Origin: Macrostomum hystrix
Taxonomy: Eukaryota; Platyhelminthes; Macrostomidae
DNA length: 64,000 nucleotides
Direction: 5' to 3'
Assembly: GCA_950097015.1 (NCBI GenBank)
Contig: CATNEN010000041.1
Span: forward strand, 3,374,501 to 3,438,500
In this document: positions 22,243 through 33,861 of the stretch, one piece after another
Numbering within the stretch: position 1 is the first letter of the stretch
How the letters are laid out: the number at the start of each line of letters is the position of its first letter
Made by a program: the position numbers and the translations under genes
The notes under the pieces: generated by a model
The model's database searches: none
Seen by the model: the letters and a program-made list of their open reading frames with translations, nothing else
What the model was told of the DNA's origin: nothing

Positions 22243-22869
22243 TGAAATAGACTTGACTTAGCTGCGGGGTGCTCCGTACCAGCGGACGCAGCGAGGAGGC
22301 GGAGAGGACCGCCCATTCCGCTAACCCCTGGCAAACCAGACGACCTCAGGAAAGGTGGTGTTGCTCAGGGTGGCCCGTCGGACTCGCCTGCAGCGTGGTC
22401 CTCCGCACTGTCAGTGGGGAAGACGTTGGCTCGCCCAGTATTCCGGAGGTACCGGGCAAGCTGAGGGATGCTCACGGGCCTGCAAACATCGGAGAGAGTT
22501 GGGTTAGGCCCAAGGTGTTCAAGCCTTGCCCTGGTGAAAACTGGGCAGTGGCATATAAAGTGTTCGGCATTTTCGCTACCCGAGCTTCAAAAGGTGCATT
22601 TGTCCTCCAGGAGCTTGCCCTGGAGAAAGTGATGCCGAGAAAAACTGCCATGCCCTGAGAGGGCCATGCTGACTGCGCGGAGATCTCTGCTGTTCAGCTT
22701 TAAGAGGGCTTTGCGCAGGCGGTGAGACGGACATGGGACCGCTGCCCTAGACTGTGCGCCATTAGGTGCCTCTGGCCACGGCTCTGAGGTAAAAGTGTCA
22801 CCCTTCGACCTTACAGGGTACACAGCCAGTCTGCGGGCCCGGCACTGCCTTTTTGTGCTCTCCAATGCC

Positions 22870-23361
22870 TAAGGTCTCACCGCGCCGAGGGGCTGGGAGG
22901 TCCGGGGAGCAAACCGGCCATTAGCGGTCCTTCATTCCTTTTTTTGCATTCCAGCGATTTTCGGAGAGTTATGGCATCTCAAAATTTAAAGAATCCGATT
23001 AAAGAGATAATTTAAAGAGATGCTGCCTGAGCAGAGCTGGGAAGCCAATATGGCCTTCCACCGAGAGGACGAGCCACCCCAGACGAAGAGGCACCGCATC
23101 TTCGTTCCGGCGGCCAGCGTCGTCACTTACTCGGAAGAGTTGCGGAATGGACTGCTAGCAGTCAACCGCGAAATGCCTGCCGCGGGCCTAGTGGTGCACG
23201 ACACCGTTCAGCATCCCGAGGGTCGGAGCTTCACCGCCATTCTTGGCCTGTCGGACGTCTGGATGCGCAAGTACCCGGACGACACACAGATCGCCATCGG
23301 CCACCTAAAGCTGCGCATCAGAGCTTTCGAGGCAGACAGACAGCGCCGAAACAGGGCGTGA
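22870..23361 (+). pseudogene. LINE ORF1 (gag-like), N-terminally deleted
   Basis: The 5' leader (about 22870-22970) matches the other copy, which then continues into ORF1. Here most of the ORF1 N-terminus is absent and coding resumes at 23020 (MLPEQSWEANMAF) and runs to the stop at 23361. It preserves the C-terminal half of ORF1, including the segment (AAGLVVHDTVQHPEG... ILGLSDVWMRKYPDD) that is deleted in the 37-kb copy. The protein is presumably an RNA-binding Gag-like factor. It has no CCHC knuckles and the domain assignment is uncertain. Confidence 0.7.
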
Positions 23362-23906
23362 ACCCAACTTAGGCAGCAGCCGAATGAGATTCGGCCCCTA
23401 AGGCAGCAAGGCTCTCAGATAGGGGACACAAAGCCCAGCATAGCCGCGCTGGTAAGGCAGATCGCGCTGCTGAGGGGGGCTCTGATCGCCACCCAGCGCG
23501 CTTCACAAAGCGGAAAGGCCTCCTGCAGAGGGCCGCAGAGGCAATCCAGGCAGCCAAGCTGACCCACCTCAGGAGGGAGGTCTCCGGCCAGTCGAGGCGA
23601 GTTTCCCAGCCTAGGGCGACTGGCGGCGCCACCTGTGGGCCCAGCTCCACGGAGCAGGGACCTAGGGGGCCACGCCAAGTTGCCCAGGGCGGGGCACTCA
23701 CCGAGACAGTGGGCGCCACTCAGAAGCTGAGCTCCGCTGCGGGAGGAAATAGGGCGCCTCAGGCTGCCCAATGCCCGCCTGCAGGTCAGGAGCCCGACCC
23801 TGAGGGGGAGCCCATGGAAACCGGCAGCCCCCGTTATTTCCCCATCACTGAAGAGAGAGGAAGAGGGCCTTCTGACCCAATCCCCTCAGAAACCGGAAGA
23901 CCATCA

Positions 23907-24716
23907 ATGATCGAAAATTTTTGCTGCCTTCAAATAAATACTCAGCACTGCAATAAATACTCGGTTAACCTGATGCTCACGGCTGAGTGCACGCTCCCAA
24001 GCCTCATTTTTGTTCAGGAGCCCTGGCTTTCCAAAGGTAAGTCTACCAATCTACCTTCGGGATTTGACTGTTTTTGCATGGCGGATACCCCTCGCCCCAG
24101 ATCGCTGATCTGGGCTGCAAATTCTCTAAAAGCGTGGATGAGACCCGACCTATCCACCGGGGACATCTGCGTGATCCAAACCCTGCACATTGTGCAGCGT
24201 AAGTCTACTCTGGTGGCGTCTGTATACCTGCCAGGCTATGCCCCCACGGTCAGCGATGAGCTGGTAGCTCTCTGCGACTACGCGCATGTGGACAACTTCG
24301 AGCTCCTCATTGCCGGTGATGTGAACGCACACCACACGCATTGGGGTAGTAAGAACATTAACGACCGCGGCGAAGAGCTCCTCGCTTTCGTCGGCGGCAG
24401 AAACCTTAACTTCTGCAATGCCGGAAGCACCCCAACTTTCGACAATGGCCGTTGGTCGGAGGTCCTCGACGTCACCCTCGCCTCCCGGGCGTCATCACCA
24501 GGATATCCGGATGAAGAGTGTGGGGAGAAGAGGAGTCCCTCTCAGACCATCGCTTCATCCGCTTCGAGGTCGTAAATGCTACCCCGAAGAAAACTATCAC
24601 CTGGAGCAGGAACGTCCGAAACACCGAGTGGACCACGTTCGGCCTTAAACTGAGCAGGGGCCTGTGTGACAACGGCACCCCGGGTGACATCACAAACTGC
24701 GACATACGACGCTCGT
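23907..24716 (+). pseudogene. LINE ORF2 endonuclease domain (APE type)
   Basis: An apurinic-endonuclease-like domain starts MIENFCCLQINTQHC at 23907. The FVQEPW block is near 24014, the catalytic GDVNAHH..WGS block near 24317, and a NDRGEELL segment follows. After a frameshift near 24500 the SDHRFIRFEV block (catalytic Asp-His) lies in another frame at 24536-24575. The frame shift and the missing RT mean it is inactive. This copy keeps endonuclease residues that the 38-kb copy has lost. Confidence 0.8.
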
Positions 24717-24842
24717 AGCTGACGAGATAGCCTCCAAGCTTGGAGGCACGGTCATCGATGCCTATGAGGCGGCCTGTCCCCTCAAAGCCTATAAAGGCAA
24801 GAAATCTGCCCCCTGGTGGAACCCCGAGCTCTTGAAATAGAC

Positions 24843-26455
24843 ACTGGCTTTATCCTGTTCACGATTTGCAATTTCTATTTAGTCGAATGTTTTTTCAACC
24901 ATTTCCCATATTGGCCAGTGATTGGGTTAAGCTTTTGGTTGCCCATTCACGGGTCGAAAGATAAACGCTGTCATTTAAACGTAGATACTCGCTTTAGGAA
25001 CATTAGGGAAAATTCTAAAATGCTTCATGCGAATCTCCAGACCATTGGGATTAGCAAACTACTCGTATAAAACTGTTTGAAAGCTTGTGCCAAGTGAGAC
25101 CTGGTGAAAGTAAGAGCCCGTAGCACCTGGACAGATATCTCGGAAGTATTTTGGACTTCACCAGAAAACAAATAACATTCGCTAAATAACTGCTTTTTTG
25201 CATGGATTAATACCAAGCTAACCCTCAAAGTGTCTCGTCATTTCAAAAATTTCCGTCCCTTGCCCTTTTATGTCGCTCGTGAAGTCAGTCTGCCTCAAAC
25301 CATAGCTAGTTTACTGTGTATAGCGTCAAATGTAAGTGGAGTGTCCAAAATCGATCCCAAGGCCTCGTTGGAGTGTAATTTTACTCTTTTGATCCCCATT
25401 ACCTGCCAGTTTCCCCCATAGAATAGTATGAGAGCCTTGAGGCCAGCATGGGTTGTCAAAACACGTGGCTCGATGAGTCATCGCCTTGACCACTCAGACC
25501 CCTCAAAACGCCCATCCCACTTCCTTTTGTTCTGGTGCACTCAAGCGTGACGAGAGCTTAACCTTCAAATGTCCTTTTAATTTACGCGAATCTCGAATCT
25601 AGTGAGTAGAAGGCGCATGTCACTGCGATCAAGAGGAAGATTGTTGGCAGATTAAATAATAGATATAATGTAATTCGAATATAAATACGGTACGATAATA
25701 CCAATAGTAGTACAGTTTGAACACAGAACCGCATTAATGAGAGGCTATTGGCTTTCACCAACTAAGAGCGGTACATACTTTGTAAAAAGGGATTGAACCT
25801 CTATATTTAAATTTTAGCAAATGCCTCATTCCCAGCTAAAGTAGAATAGTGTAAAGTACAAAAACCCCTTTGCGAAAGACCTTGCTTCCAGCACTGACCA
25901 GGAACCAAATGGATGTTCTATTATTCTCTTTTTTCTGGCCTAAATATTACCAACCGTAGCAACCGGGCCCCTGCCTCATTAGGTTTCAGTTATGGAGTCA
26001 ATAACCACAAGGGCTGGTGGCAGAATTACTTTGAATAGTCCCTACCCGAAAACTCCTTGGCCAGAATTAAAGTAGACAATGGGACCTGGGCCAATCGGAC
26101 ACACAAAACCAGCTACCAACCATCACTGGGGAAGTAAGGCCTGATCCCTTTCCACCTTGGGATCAGCACCGCGGGATTTTCAGCGCTCGCTTTGAGCCAA
26201 CCCCGGGTTTACATCATAAGCAAAACTTACACAACCAAGCCAACCAACTGTCGCTTTCCATTTCCTCGTCCAGCCGTGCCACCACTGCAGCGCCAAAGGT
26301 AAGACAATGCCAGAAGTGTCGCGGCAAGAAGCTGCTACTTCAGTGACTGTTCTGGCCACGGCCGGAAGACTGTCGCCTGGGGCGCATTGCTCAGAAAAGT
26401 TGGCTGCGGCGAGTGTGATGGACAAGGCGGTCAGTCGTCTAACCGACTTCTTTGT
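24843..26455. other. Intergenic DNA, no gene recognised
   Basis: Moderately AT-rich sequence. The open frames at 24816-25421 and 26180-26489 do not match a family I recognise. Confidence 0.45.
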
Positions 26456-26905
26456 ATTTTTTGCGAATAATCATCCACTCAGTACTTGAAGCTGATGCTC
26501 ACTGTGCAGCGGCAGCGGAGAGGAGACAACGTGGGCAGCCACGAAAGCAGACACAGAAATTGCGATATAGCAGAAATCGAGCACGAAATCGGGACTTTCT
26601 ATGCCCCAGACAGGATATATTTGGCATATTTGCACATAAACCAGTTCGATGGAAGCACGCGAGTAGGACAAAGTAAGAAAAATAAAAGCAAAAAGGCAAA
26701 AAATTCACATTATGCAGCGCGAGAGAGACAAAGCTGGGCACATGCGGGTGCCAGCTGAAATATAACTCGGCACAATGCTGCGGGGTGGGTGTTTACACCC
26801 AATCAGCGAGCGCCGATTGGACACTAAACACCACACTCCGAGGCACGAAATCAGACACGGAAATTGCGATACAGCAGAAATCGGGACTGTCTATGGCCCA
26901 AAATC
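26456..26905. repeat. Dispersed repeat, copy 2 (one full, one partial unit)
   Basis: Blocks of the 16.1-16.5 kb repeat appear in the same order (26526-26610 and 26695-26826). A second partial unit then starts at 26826 (AACACCACACTCCGAGGCACG) and runs to CTATGGCCCA at about 26900. The segment CCAATC..GATTGG (26799-26820) is an inverted pair of CCAAT boxes. It lies downstream of the DIRS-like remnant in direct orientation with the copy at 28.9 kb. Confidence 0.75.
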
Positions 26906-27208
26906 CAAAGAGGGGTTAAAGGCAGTTTAAAAAAGCGAAGTGACGCAGGTACACAATTAAAACAGTTTAAAACATAAAAGCTGTTGAGAGCATAAAAGAA
27001 GGTAAAAGTAAGACCAGCCAGCGTAGACAAGAACAATTAATTGAACTTGAAAGAAAACTTATAGAAGGCAGAAACCGGAAGCACAGGATGGGCCAGAGCG
27101 AGGACTAAATAATGTCACAAAGAGAATTCTACAGCGGCACACCAAGAGTCAAACGCACACAGAGTTTTTGAGCAGCAGCCAGTTGCAGGCCGAGGCCCGA
27201 TTCCAACC

Positions 27209-28660
27209 CTAGGTACGCCTCCACCGCCGAGCTCCGCCAGGCTTTTGACTATCGCGTTGCCAGTCGATGATGAGCCAGTTTGTGACGCCTGGGCCGCGGA
27301 TGATGCCGCAGCCTCGCCAATCGGACGCGTCCGACTCGATTGCCGAGGCTTGCCCGGCGGCCCTCCAGATGCGGCAGCTGGGCTTCTTTTCCAGGCAGGC
27401 CACCCACAAGAGGATGAACTCGCGGAGGCCGTCGTGCATTCGCAGTTTGTGCTAAAGCTGCTTTAGCTTGCTGAGTTCTAGCAGGAGCGGCCTCAGGAAA
27501 CACCTCCCGATGCGGACGACCTGGCAGACCCAGTTGATGCGGCCACAAAGATATTTGAGCTGGCGCTTGGTGGTGCGCTTGTGCGAGAGTGCGGATTGCA
27601 GCTGTGCTTTCGTGGCCTCGAGCAGGAAGTCACGATTGGGTCCGGGACCTCATCAGCGCTTCCGGCGTCCCAGGCAGTGCTGATGAGGTCGGAAGAGAGG
27701 GCAACGGACCCGATGGACTTAGGTTGAGGCCTGTCAGGGGGGAGCGGGTGATCGACCTTGAGTGAGTCGGCCGGGGCAGCTGGGCTGTCAATGAAGTCCC
27801 CCGGCCGTCCGCAATCTAGCTTTTTGAAGTGCAGAGCTGGCGCGGGTGCGCCGCGTAGCAGACCGAGAACGCGTTCCTGAACTTGCAGTCGCGTCTGTGG
27901 CAGCCGTTTCGGTTGAATTTGACGCACAGCTCCCAACCTTCGGGGTCGGTTTGGCCGACGAAGCCACTTGCCTGTTGTCTCATTTTGCTGAACTTGAAAC
28001 CAGGCCGCGGATAGGCTGAACTGCCAGCTGGATTGGATTTGGGCGCTAGGATGTACTTTGACAGCAGCTGCAGCGACTCCCGCTCCCAGCTGCCGCTGAT
28101 CTGGTGCTGCAGGATCCTGAAGTCTTCGTCGTAGTCGTTGAGGGCGGCCTGGCTGAATCCCTGATGCATGAACTCGCCGAACTGTACGCAGTACCGCACA
28201 TAGGCCTTCAACTCACTTAAGTCCACAGTAGCGTTTCTCATTGTGACTAGGGCACTGTCGTCAAGCAGTCTTAGCAGGATGCGGCCGCTGACTGCTACCC
28301 ACTGGCCGACCGTGATGTTCTCAGTCCGATCTCTAGCCTTCGCTGACTGTGTCACAGGCTCCTTGCAGTCCCGATCGATGAAGTCCCTCACCAGCAGAGG
28401 CCTCGACGTGGCGGCTGGCTTGGTGTAGCTGCCGGGGAGTTCCCAGTCTGACGCTGGCAGGTGCTGCTCCGGCTCGTGGGCACTGAGGGTTCGGTTGAAC
28501 AGCATCGAGCTAGTCGACTTACCACACTGTCTGCACTGGCCGTCCTTTCCAAGTTCGGCTTCGATCTCCGCTGTTTGGCGCTGAAGTGTTCTCAGGCGGA
28601 GCAGCTTCTCTTGCCGGGCGATCCTCTGGTCCAGGTCTTCGCCGCCCCTCAGATCCGCCG
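27209..28660 (-). pseudogene. DIRS-like retrotransposon remnant (Gag and RT/RNase H end)
   Basis: The Gag-like part runs from at least 28620 to 27816. It begins with a possible coiled coil (LLRLRTLQRQTAEIEAEL) and a CRQCGK motif. A SGSWERESLQLL helical region follows, then a Cys/His cluster (CVKFNRNGCHRRDCKF) like the zinc motif of DIRS and Ngaro Gag proteins. The frame shifts at that cluster. At about 27620-27209 the minus strand encodes the end of an RT/RNase H of DIRS type: a KRTTKRQLKYLCGRINW block, a stop after LSKLKQL near 27460, and the RNase H start IESDASDWRGCG. The RT core and the tyrosine recombinase are missing, so it is non-functional. Confidence 0.75.
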
Positions 28661-28879
28661 CCTCGCCGTCCTCATCGCTGCTGGTCTGCGTCGTCCTCGG
28701 CAGTTGATGCGGTTGACCTTTGCTGCACGCGGCGTGTGTTTTGGCTGGCTAAAATGGATAGTTCCAGTATGACTTGCAGTTCGCGTTTGCGACCGCTGCT
28801 AGGCAGGCCAAGTTGAATCATGCGGTCTGTTAGCAGGCGAGCCGTAAGCCGCGGTCAATTGGAAGCACAGCCATGCAGT

Positions 28880-29045
28880 AAACAAAAAAAACTCACGACA
28901 CGAAAAACATTTTACACCACGCAGCGCGAGAGACAAACCTCGGCACAAGTCGGTGCCGGCTGAAATATAACTTAGCACAAGGCGGCGGGGTGAGTGTCTC
29001 GGTGGTTACACCAATCAGCGAGCGCTGAGCGGACGCAAAAGAAGG
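28880..29045. repeat. Dispersed repeat, copy 3 (partial)
   Basis: Matches the 3' half of the repeat at 16.36-16.48 kb and 26.70-26.83 kb (ACCACGCAGCGCGAG, GCCGGCTGAAATATAAC, CCAATCAGCGAGCG). Together with copy 2 it brackets the DIRS-like coding remnant as direct repeats about 2.2 kb apart, so it may be that element's terminal repeat. Confidence 0.7.
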
Positions 29046-30627
29046 GAAATAAAAAGAGCGCACTCAAGCCTGAAACTAAATATATTTTGGTTGAGATGCT
29101 CAACAGGCCACCAATCTATAACGCTAAACAACTGAAACAATAAAATGTAAGTAAACTTGCTAGTTGGTCAACGATAAGTGAAGCCAAGCTTCGATACTCA
29201 ACGATGACTTTCCTGACCTAACACATAAGTTTTGCTCTCTTGAGCCCTAACTCTTATTCCGTATCACGATCAATGCCGAGTAAAGTTACATCAATTCCAG
29301 CGGTTGGGAAATATTAATTTCAAACACAATGACTTTATTTAAGAAGACGATTAGTTCAGCTCAAACGGTCTCGTCACGGGACGGTGACAAAAACAATCTG
29401 GATCAATATTAGCTCCAGTCAAGATAATGCAGTGTAAAACTCTTATTTACTTGCAGGTAAAATGTGGGACATATAATACAATCGGTCGGTAGAAACAGTT
29501 TTAAGAAATAACACACTCAGGTACATGTAAGGCCAAGGGCTCATGCAAAAGCTACACATACCTCATTAAAGGCGGCGTTTGAATCAAATGAACGGTTGGG
29601 ACACAACTGAGACTGCTGGTCTCTATAGATCCCAAACAGATAAGAAGACAATAGCTTGAACTAGATAAAAATTTAGTGCATTTAACTAGCCTTTATAGAT
29701 TCCAAAAACAATTTGTTAGATTCAACGAAGTCAGCTAGTCCTGCCTTCGACGACTCTAAGCTTTCTTATTTTGTTTTGCCTTAAGCAATCAATTCATGGT
29801 AAACAATTCCTTGCCGATTGAGACTGGTAACTGCTCAGAGTCAGATAAGCTCCTATGGCATATGGGATCTGGCATCAACAGTCAGCATCACTAGCCAGCC
29901 AGCCTAAAAGTTAAGAAAAGTCCAGATCGAAAGCAGACTGCCAGGCCAAGCCAAGATCTGGGATAAGCAGTGGCACAGCCAAGAAAGATTTGATTAAGGA
30001 GCAGCAGAGTAGCGGACCACGAGTGAGTGGCAGCTGCCATCTCATGCAGCTGTTTTGCTAACAGGGCAGAGTACAGCATGTATGTGAGTCGAGAACAGGC
30101 CGCCAGAATTTCACCTCTCGACTGGTTTGAAAAAAGCAATAGAAGTTTTCACAAGCTAACTGGTAAAATAGGTAACAGAACTCCCAATTTTTCTCTGCAA
30201 AAGGTACAGGCAACGAAAGCATTCATAATTGTCATTCGCAACTGGTAAAATAGTTCAACATTAGAATTCATAGTCGTAGCAGTATTTATAGGACTAAAAA
30301 TCAAGATTCTCCATTTGTGAATTCGAATAATTAGTATAGAATAGCTCATCAAAACACAAAATCTCACAGAAATAAGCTATGGCCAGTGACACAGAGAATG
30401 GCTGACATGAGAGCATTCCGCATTGTGGTGGTCGTCGCCAACCGACCACAGCTACAATGACAAAGTGGGCCATTCTCAGTGAGCTGTATAGCGAGAGTTA
30501 AGGATGAGTAATATGGGAGGGGCAGATGGGAAAGCAGCGCAGCAAAATGTACTTCAATTGAATTTTGCATGGAGAAAGACGAGAAGCATAAATGTGGGAT
30601 ATCAACCGGCGCCACGGGTTTAGCAGG
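29046..30627. other. Intergenic DNA, 3' side of the ZYG11-like gene
   Basis: No gene recognised. Short open frames at 29891-30367 have no family motif. Confidence 0.45.
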
Positions 30628-33600
30628 TCAGGAACTGCGAGCCTGTTGTTCCTCTAGCATGTCGAGGGTCTCGCGAGCCCAGTATGCAGCCTCAAAGTCA
30701 TCGCCGACCTCCTGAACGAACTTATCCAGTACGTCCCGGCCACCCTCGGAGGCAAGCAGGGGCACATATTTGTTCGGCATGTGCTTGCACATGCTCATCA
30801 GCGCCCAGGCACCCCAGGCGTAGCTGGCCCTAGATCGGCGGCAGCGCAGCAGACGTAGGATTGGCTGGAAGGACCGGTAGTTGATCTGTCGGCTCAGGTT
30901 GCTGGTCGGCCACATCCGGATAACCTCGCTGACCTTGGCGTCTAGCTCCCGCTCTGCATCTGTCAGGGTCGTGTCCCTTCTGCTGTGCAGGCAGTGGGCA
31001 ACAATTCCAGCAGCATTGTAGGCGGCTTCAACGTTGTCCGCAGTCCAGCGGTTCAAATAAACAAGCAGGATGTCGGCGATCTCCTTGGACCCGACAAGCA
31101 AGTCAGCGGCAAGACTTGGTACCTCAGAAACGTTGCCTAGGAGGCCTAGCACATTCCGCATGAGTTCCTGAGACGGGTCTTGTGCTGCCGAATGCAGCTG
31201 GTGGCAGCGAACAAGGCACTGCAGACCTCCGTGCCGCATGAAATCGGCACAATTAGGCTCGCTCTCATCAGTGATATTCCAAAGAATGCTCCAGGCCGAG
31301 CTTAGACACTGGGCCAACAGACCTGGCGTAGAGCTAGAGCGCCTGGGCGGTTCAAGTCGACCCTCAATAAACTGCAGCACATGCCGCACAAGGTGGCACT
31401 CGCAGCCCACAAACTGCCGCTCCGGCTCGTCGAATGAGATAGCAAGGTAGTTGATAACCGCCAGTACGTAGCGGATTGACTCTGCCTCATCCTCAGAGCA
31501 GCTCTGGTCCAAAACAAACAACAGTGACCGGACTAGCTTCACCCTGCGGGAAAGGCCAGAAGACTCAGACTGCCACAGGTAGGAAGGATCCCCATGCACA
31601 TACTTGAAAATACAGTTTCAATGATTTTGAAAACATTATAGTGCTTATGAACACAGTTTGAGTACTTTTGAACACAGTTTCAGTGCCCATGAACACAGTT
31701 TCAGTGATTTTGAACACAGTTTTAGTGATTTTGAACACAGTTTCAGTGCCCATGAACACAGTTTCAGTGATTTTGAACACAGTTTGAGTGCTCATGAACA
31801 CGGTTTCAGTGCTCATGAACACAGTTTCAGTGCTCATAATCGCAGGTCAAGTGCTCATGAACAGTTTCAATGACTGCATATAAATTCCAAGCTTGAAGAA
31901 AAAAAAAATTTTTACCTGGAGCAGCTCATGATGGCAGCCTCAACATCATTGTTAAGCAGTAGGAATAGGGACAGCAGGAAGTTGCGCCGAGTGAGAGCGT
32001 CAAGTCTCCAGCGGTAGATGGAGGTGGCGATGACATCAAGGCAGCGACAGACTGTATCAAACAGCGCAGAGGGCCTCGAGTGCAAGTAGGCTCGGATGAG
32101 GTAGTAGATGGAAGCTGAGGCCTGTAGGAAGAGAGCTTCGAGTCCATTGGCCCAGACAAAATCCTCCATAATGTCGAGCAGTCGGCTAAGTAGCCGCAGA
32201 CCACAGTGTGGGCTGTTATCTGGGCCTGGTTGGGCCGGCAGACGCAGGAACTGGAACAGAGAGCGCAGGACAATGGTGGCCGCCTGTGGGTCGCGTGAGA
32301 ACTCACGTAGCAGGCAGGCAAAGCCAGCGAGGCTGCGGTCTGAGCCGAGCCTGTCAGCACCTGTCAGTGGCTCAATGTGGGTGGTCGCGCCGAACAGACC
32401 GAGGTAGTCGAAACCAGAGAGCTCCACAACCAGGTCGGGCGCAGCATCAGTCAGGCTGGTAAAGCTGAGATCCAGGCGGCGCAGACGGGGCAAGCGCCGT
32501 ACAAGACGTCGCAGCTGTTCGGTAGGATCAGCAAAGGGAAACACCAGAGTCTCTGCATCAGGCAGAGGTTCCTTGGGTGGCTGACCAATGTCCAGCGATT
32601 CCAACAACGGGAATTTCTCACAAATGACGTCAAGGCCACTAATCTCCGTTTCCGCTAGCTCGTCGAGGCGGGCTGCAACCTCCATGTCAAAGCTATAAGT
32701 CTCCAGCAGATAGGCAACCTGTAGATAATACAAAGTTTGATTAGACGCGCCTTGTCAGCAGCTACGGTCTGCCAGTAATGCTGGTCTCACAGTGAAAATT
32801 CGAAGACCATTAAGTTACTGAGTTCTCAGTTAACCGGATACTGTTGTGCGAAGGAAGATGACAGAAAGGAAACAACAGAACAGGAGGCGAGGTGACAGAC
32901 GAAGACAGGAAGGGAGGTGAAGGACGAGGACGTGAAGGAATATAGGATTAGGTAATAAGAAATAAATAGCATAAATACGAGTATACTACTAGTTGGTAGT
33001 AGAGCATTTTTACACTTATACAATTACAAAAGGCAACGCAGCATAACTAGAAAATGCTGAATTGTAAAAACTCGTACGCAAAACGCGATTTGCGATTTTG
33101 CTTACCGTAATGTTCTCGGAGTCGGCCAGAAACAGAACAGCGCAGCGCCTCAAGCCAAGGCAACGCAGAGCAGGCATTCGTGGCGCCGCTAGCAGCTGTG
33201 CAGCAGTGATGCTGCTTCCCGCCAGGTCCAGTGACACAAGGTTGGCACAAATAAATCTAACATCCAGGTCGGCGAGAGGATTTGCGTCTGGGTTGGCGGG
33301 TAGGCGGGCTCGAAGGCAAGTAACGCGGTTGAAGCTGATGCGATGCTCGGCTCGGATGAGGTCGGGATAGTGCGCACCGATGTCTAGTGTATGCAGCAGT
33401 GAGGCAAGGCGGCGCAGGTGCACAATGTAGGCGTCCAGCGGAGGCTCCAGTGCCAAGCCCTCGTAAAGGTAGAGGCTGGCGGGGGTGAGGTTAAGCAGGG
33501 CGGTAAGTAGGTCTTGTTGCGCGCCTGGGTAGGGCTCATCGCCGAGGCAGGGTGCGGCATTGCTGGGCAGCAGGTCCAGTCGAGACACACAGGCGCCCCG

Positions 33601-33861
33601 AAAAAGGGCCACCTGGTGAATAGCGGATGCGGTGACTCGGACGGGTCGGTCAGGCATTCGACGGTAATCGAAACGAGCCGGAGTGAACCTGCGCAAGCCA
33701 TCCAGCAGCGGCAGCAGCAACAGCTCAGCACCCAGCTGGCTCCGGTTAAGCCAGCTGTGACGGTCAGCCAATATGCCGTCGGACTCCCAGTACGCACTGC
33801 AAGACAGCAGCCTCCAGGCACACAGCTCCTTCAAGCTTAAGTCTGGGGGCTGTGTTGCCAT
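30628..33861 (-). CDS. ZYG11/ZER1-family substrate receptor of CUL2 ubiquitin ligase
   Basis: Three exons: 33861-33106, 32718-31916 and 31543-30628. Donors are ACG/GTAAGC and CCAG/GTAAAA and acceptors are CTACAG/GTT and CCCGCAG/G. Phases agree (0 and 2) and the spliced protein is 824 residues, slightly longer than ZYG11B or ZER1. The start at 33861 has a strong context (ACCATGG). Residues near the N-terminus (LSLKELCAWRLL) fit a VHL box that would bind Elongin B/C and CUL2. Leucine-rich repeats occupy the first half. The second half is an armadillo-like fold with family hallmarks: SSAWSILWNITDESEPNC, NAAGIVAHCL, NYRSFQPILRLL, and WGAWAL close to the C-terminus. ZYG11 and ZER1 proteins read N-terminal glycine degrons. 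I cannot tell which paralogue this is. All exons are intact. Confidence 0.9.
31625..31870. repeat. 21-bp minisatellite in a ZYG11-like intron
   Basis: About a dozen units of TGAACACAGTTTCAGTGATTT with alternatives CCCA or CTCA for the last bases lie wholly inside the second intron (31544-31915). They have no effect on the reading frame. Confidence 0.9.

Larger units (their letters stand above)
22243..24842 (-). mobile_element. 5'-inverted LINE copy with 10-bp target duplication
   Basis: The same 10 bases TGAAATAGAC lie at 22243-22252 and 24833-24842. Between them are two parts of one LINE family (the copy at 36.3-41.7 kb). Bases about 22253-22764 are the 3' end in antisense, ending TAAGTCAA on the minus strand. 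Bases about 22765-24832 are the 5' part in sense, from the last 5' UTR monomer to the WWNPEL region after the endonuclease. On the minus strand this is an inverted 5' segment followed by a sense 3' segment, bounded by one target duplication. That is the recognised product of twin priming. About 2.4 kb covering the RT and most of the RNase H is missing at the inversion. Confidence 0.88.

Noticed and set aside
22587-22865. 92-codon ORF joining LINE 3' sequence to antisense 5' UTR
   Set aside because: Chimera created by the inversion junction, not a gene.
26180-26489. Overlapping ORFs as a DIRS tyrosine recombinase
   Set aside because: No RHRY motifs could be found in either frame.
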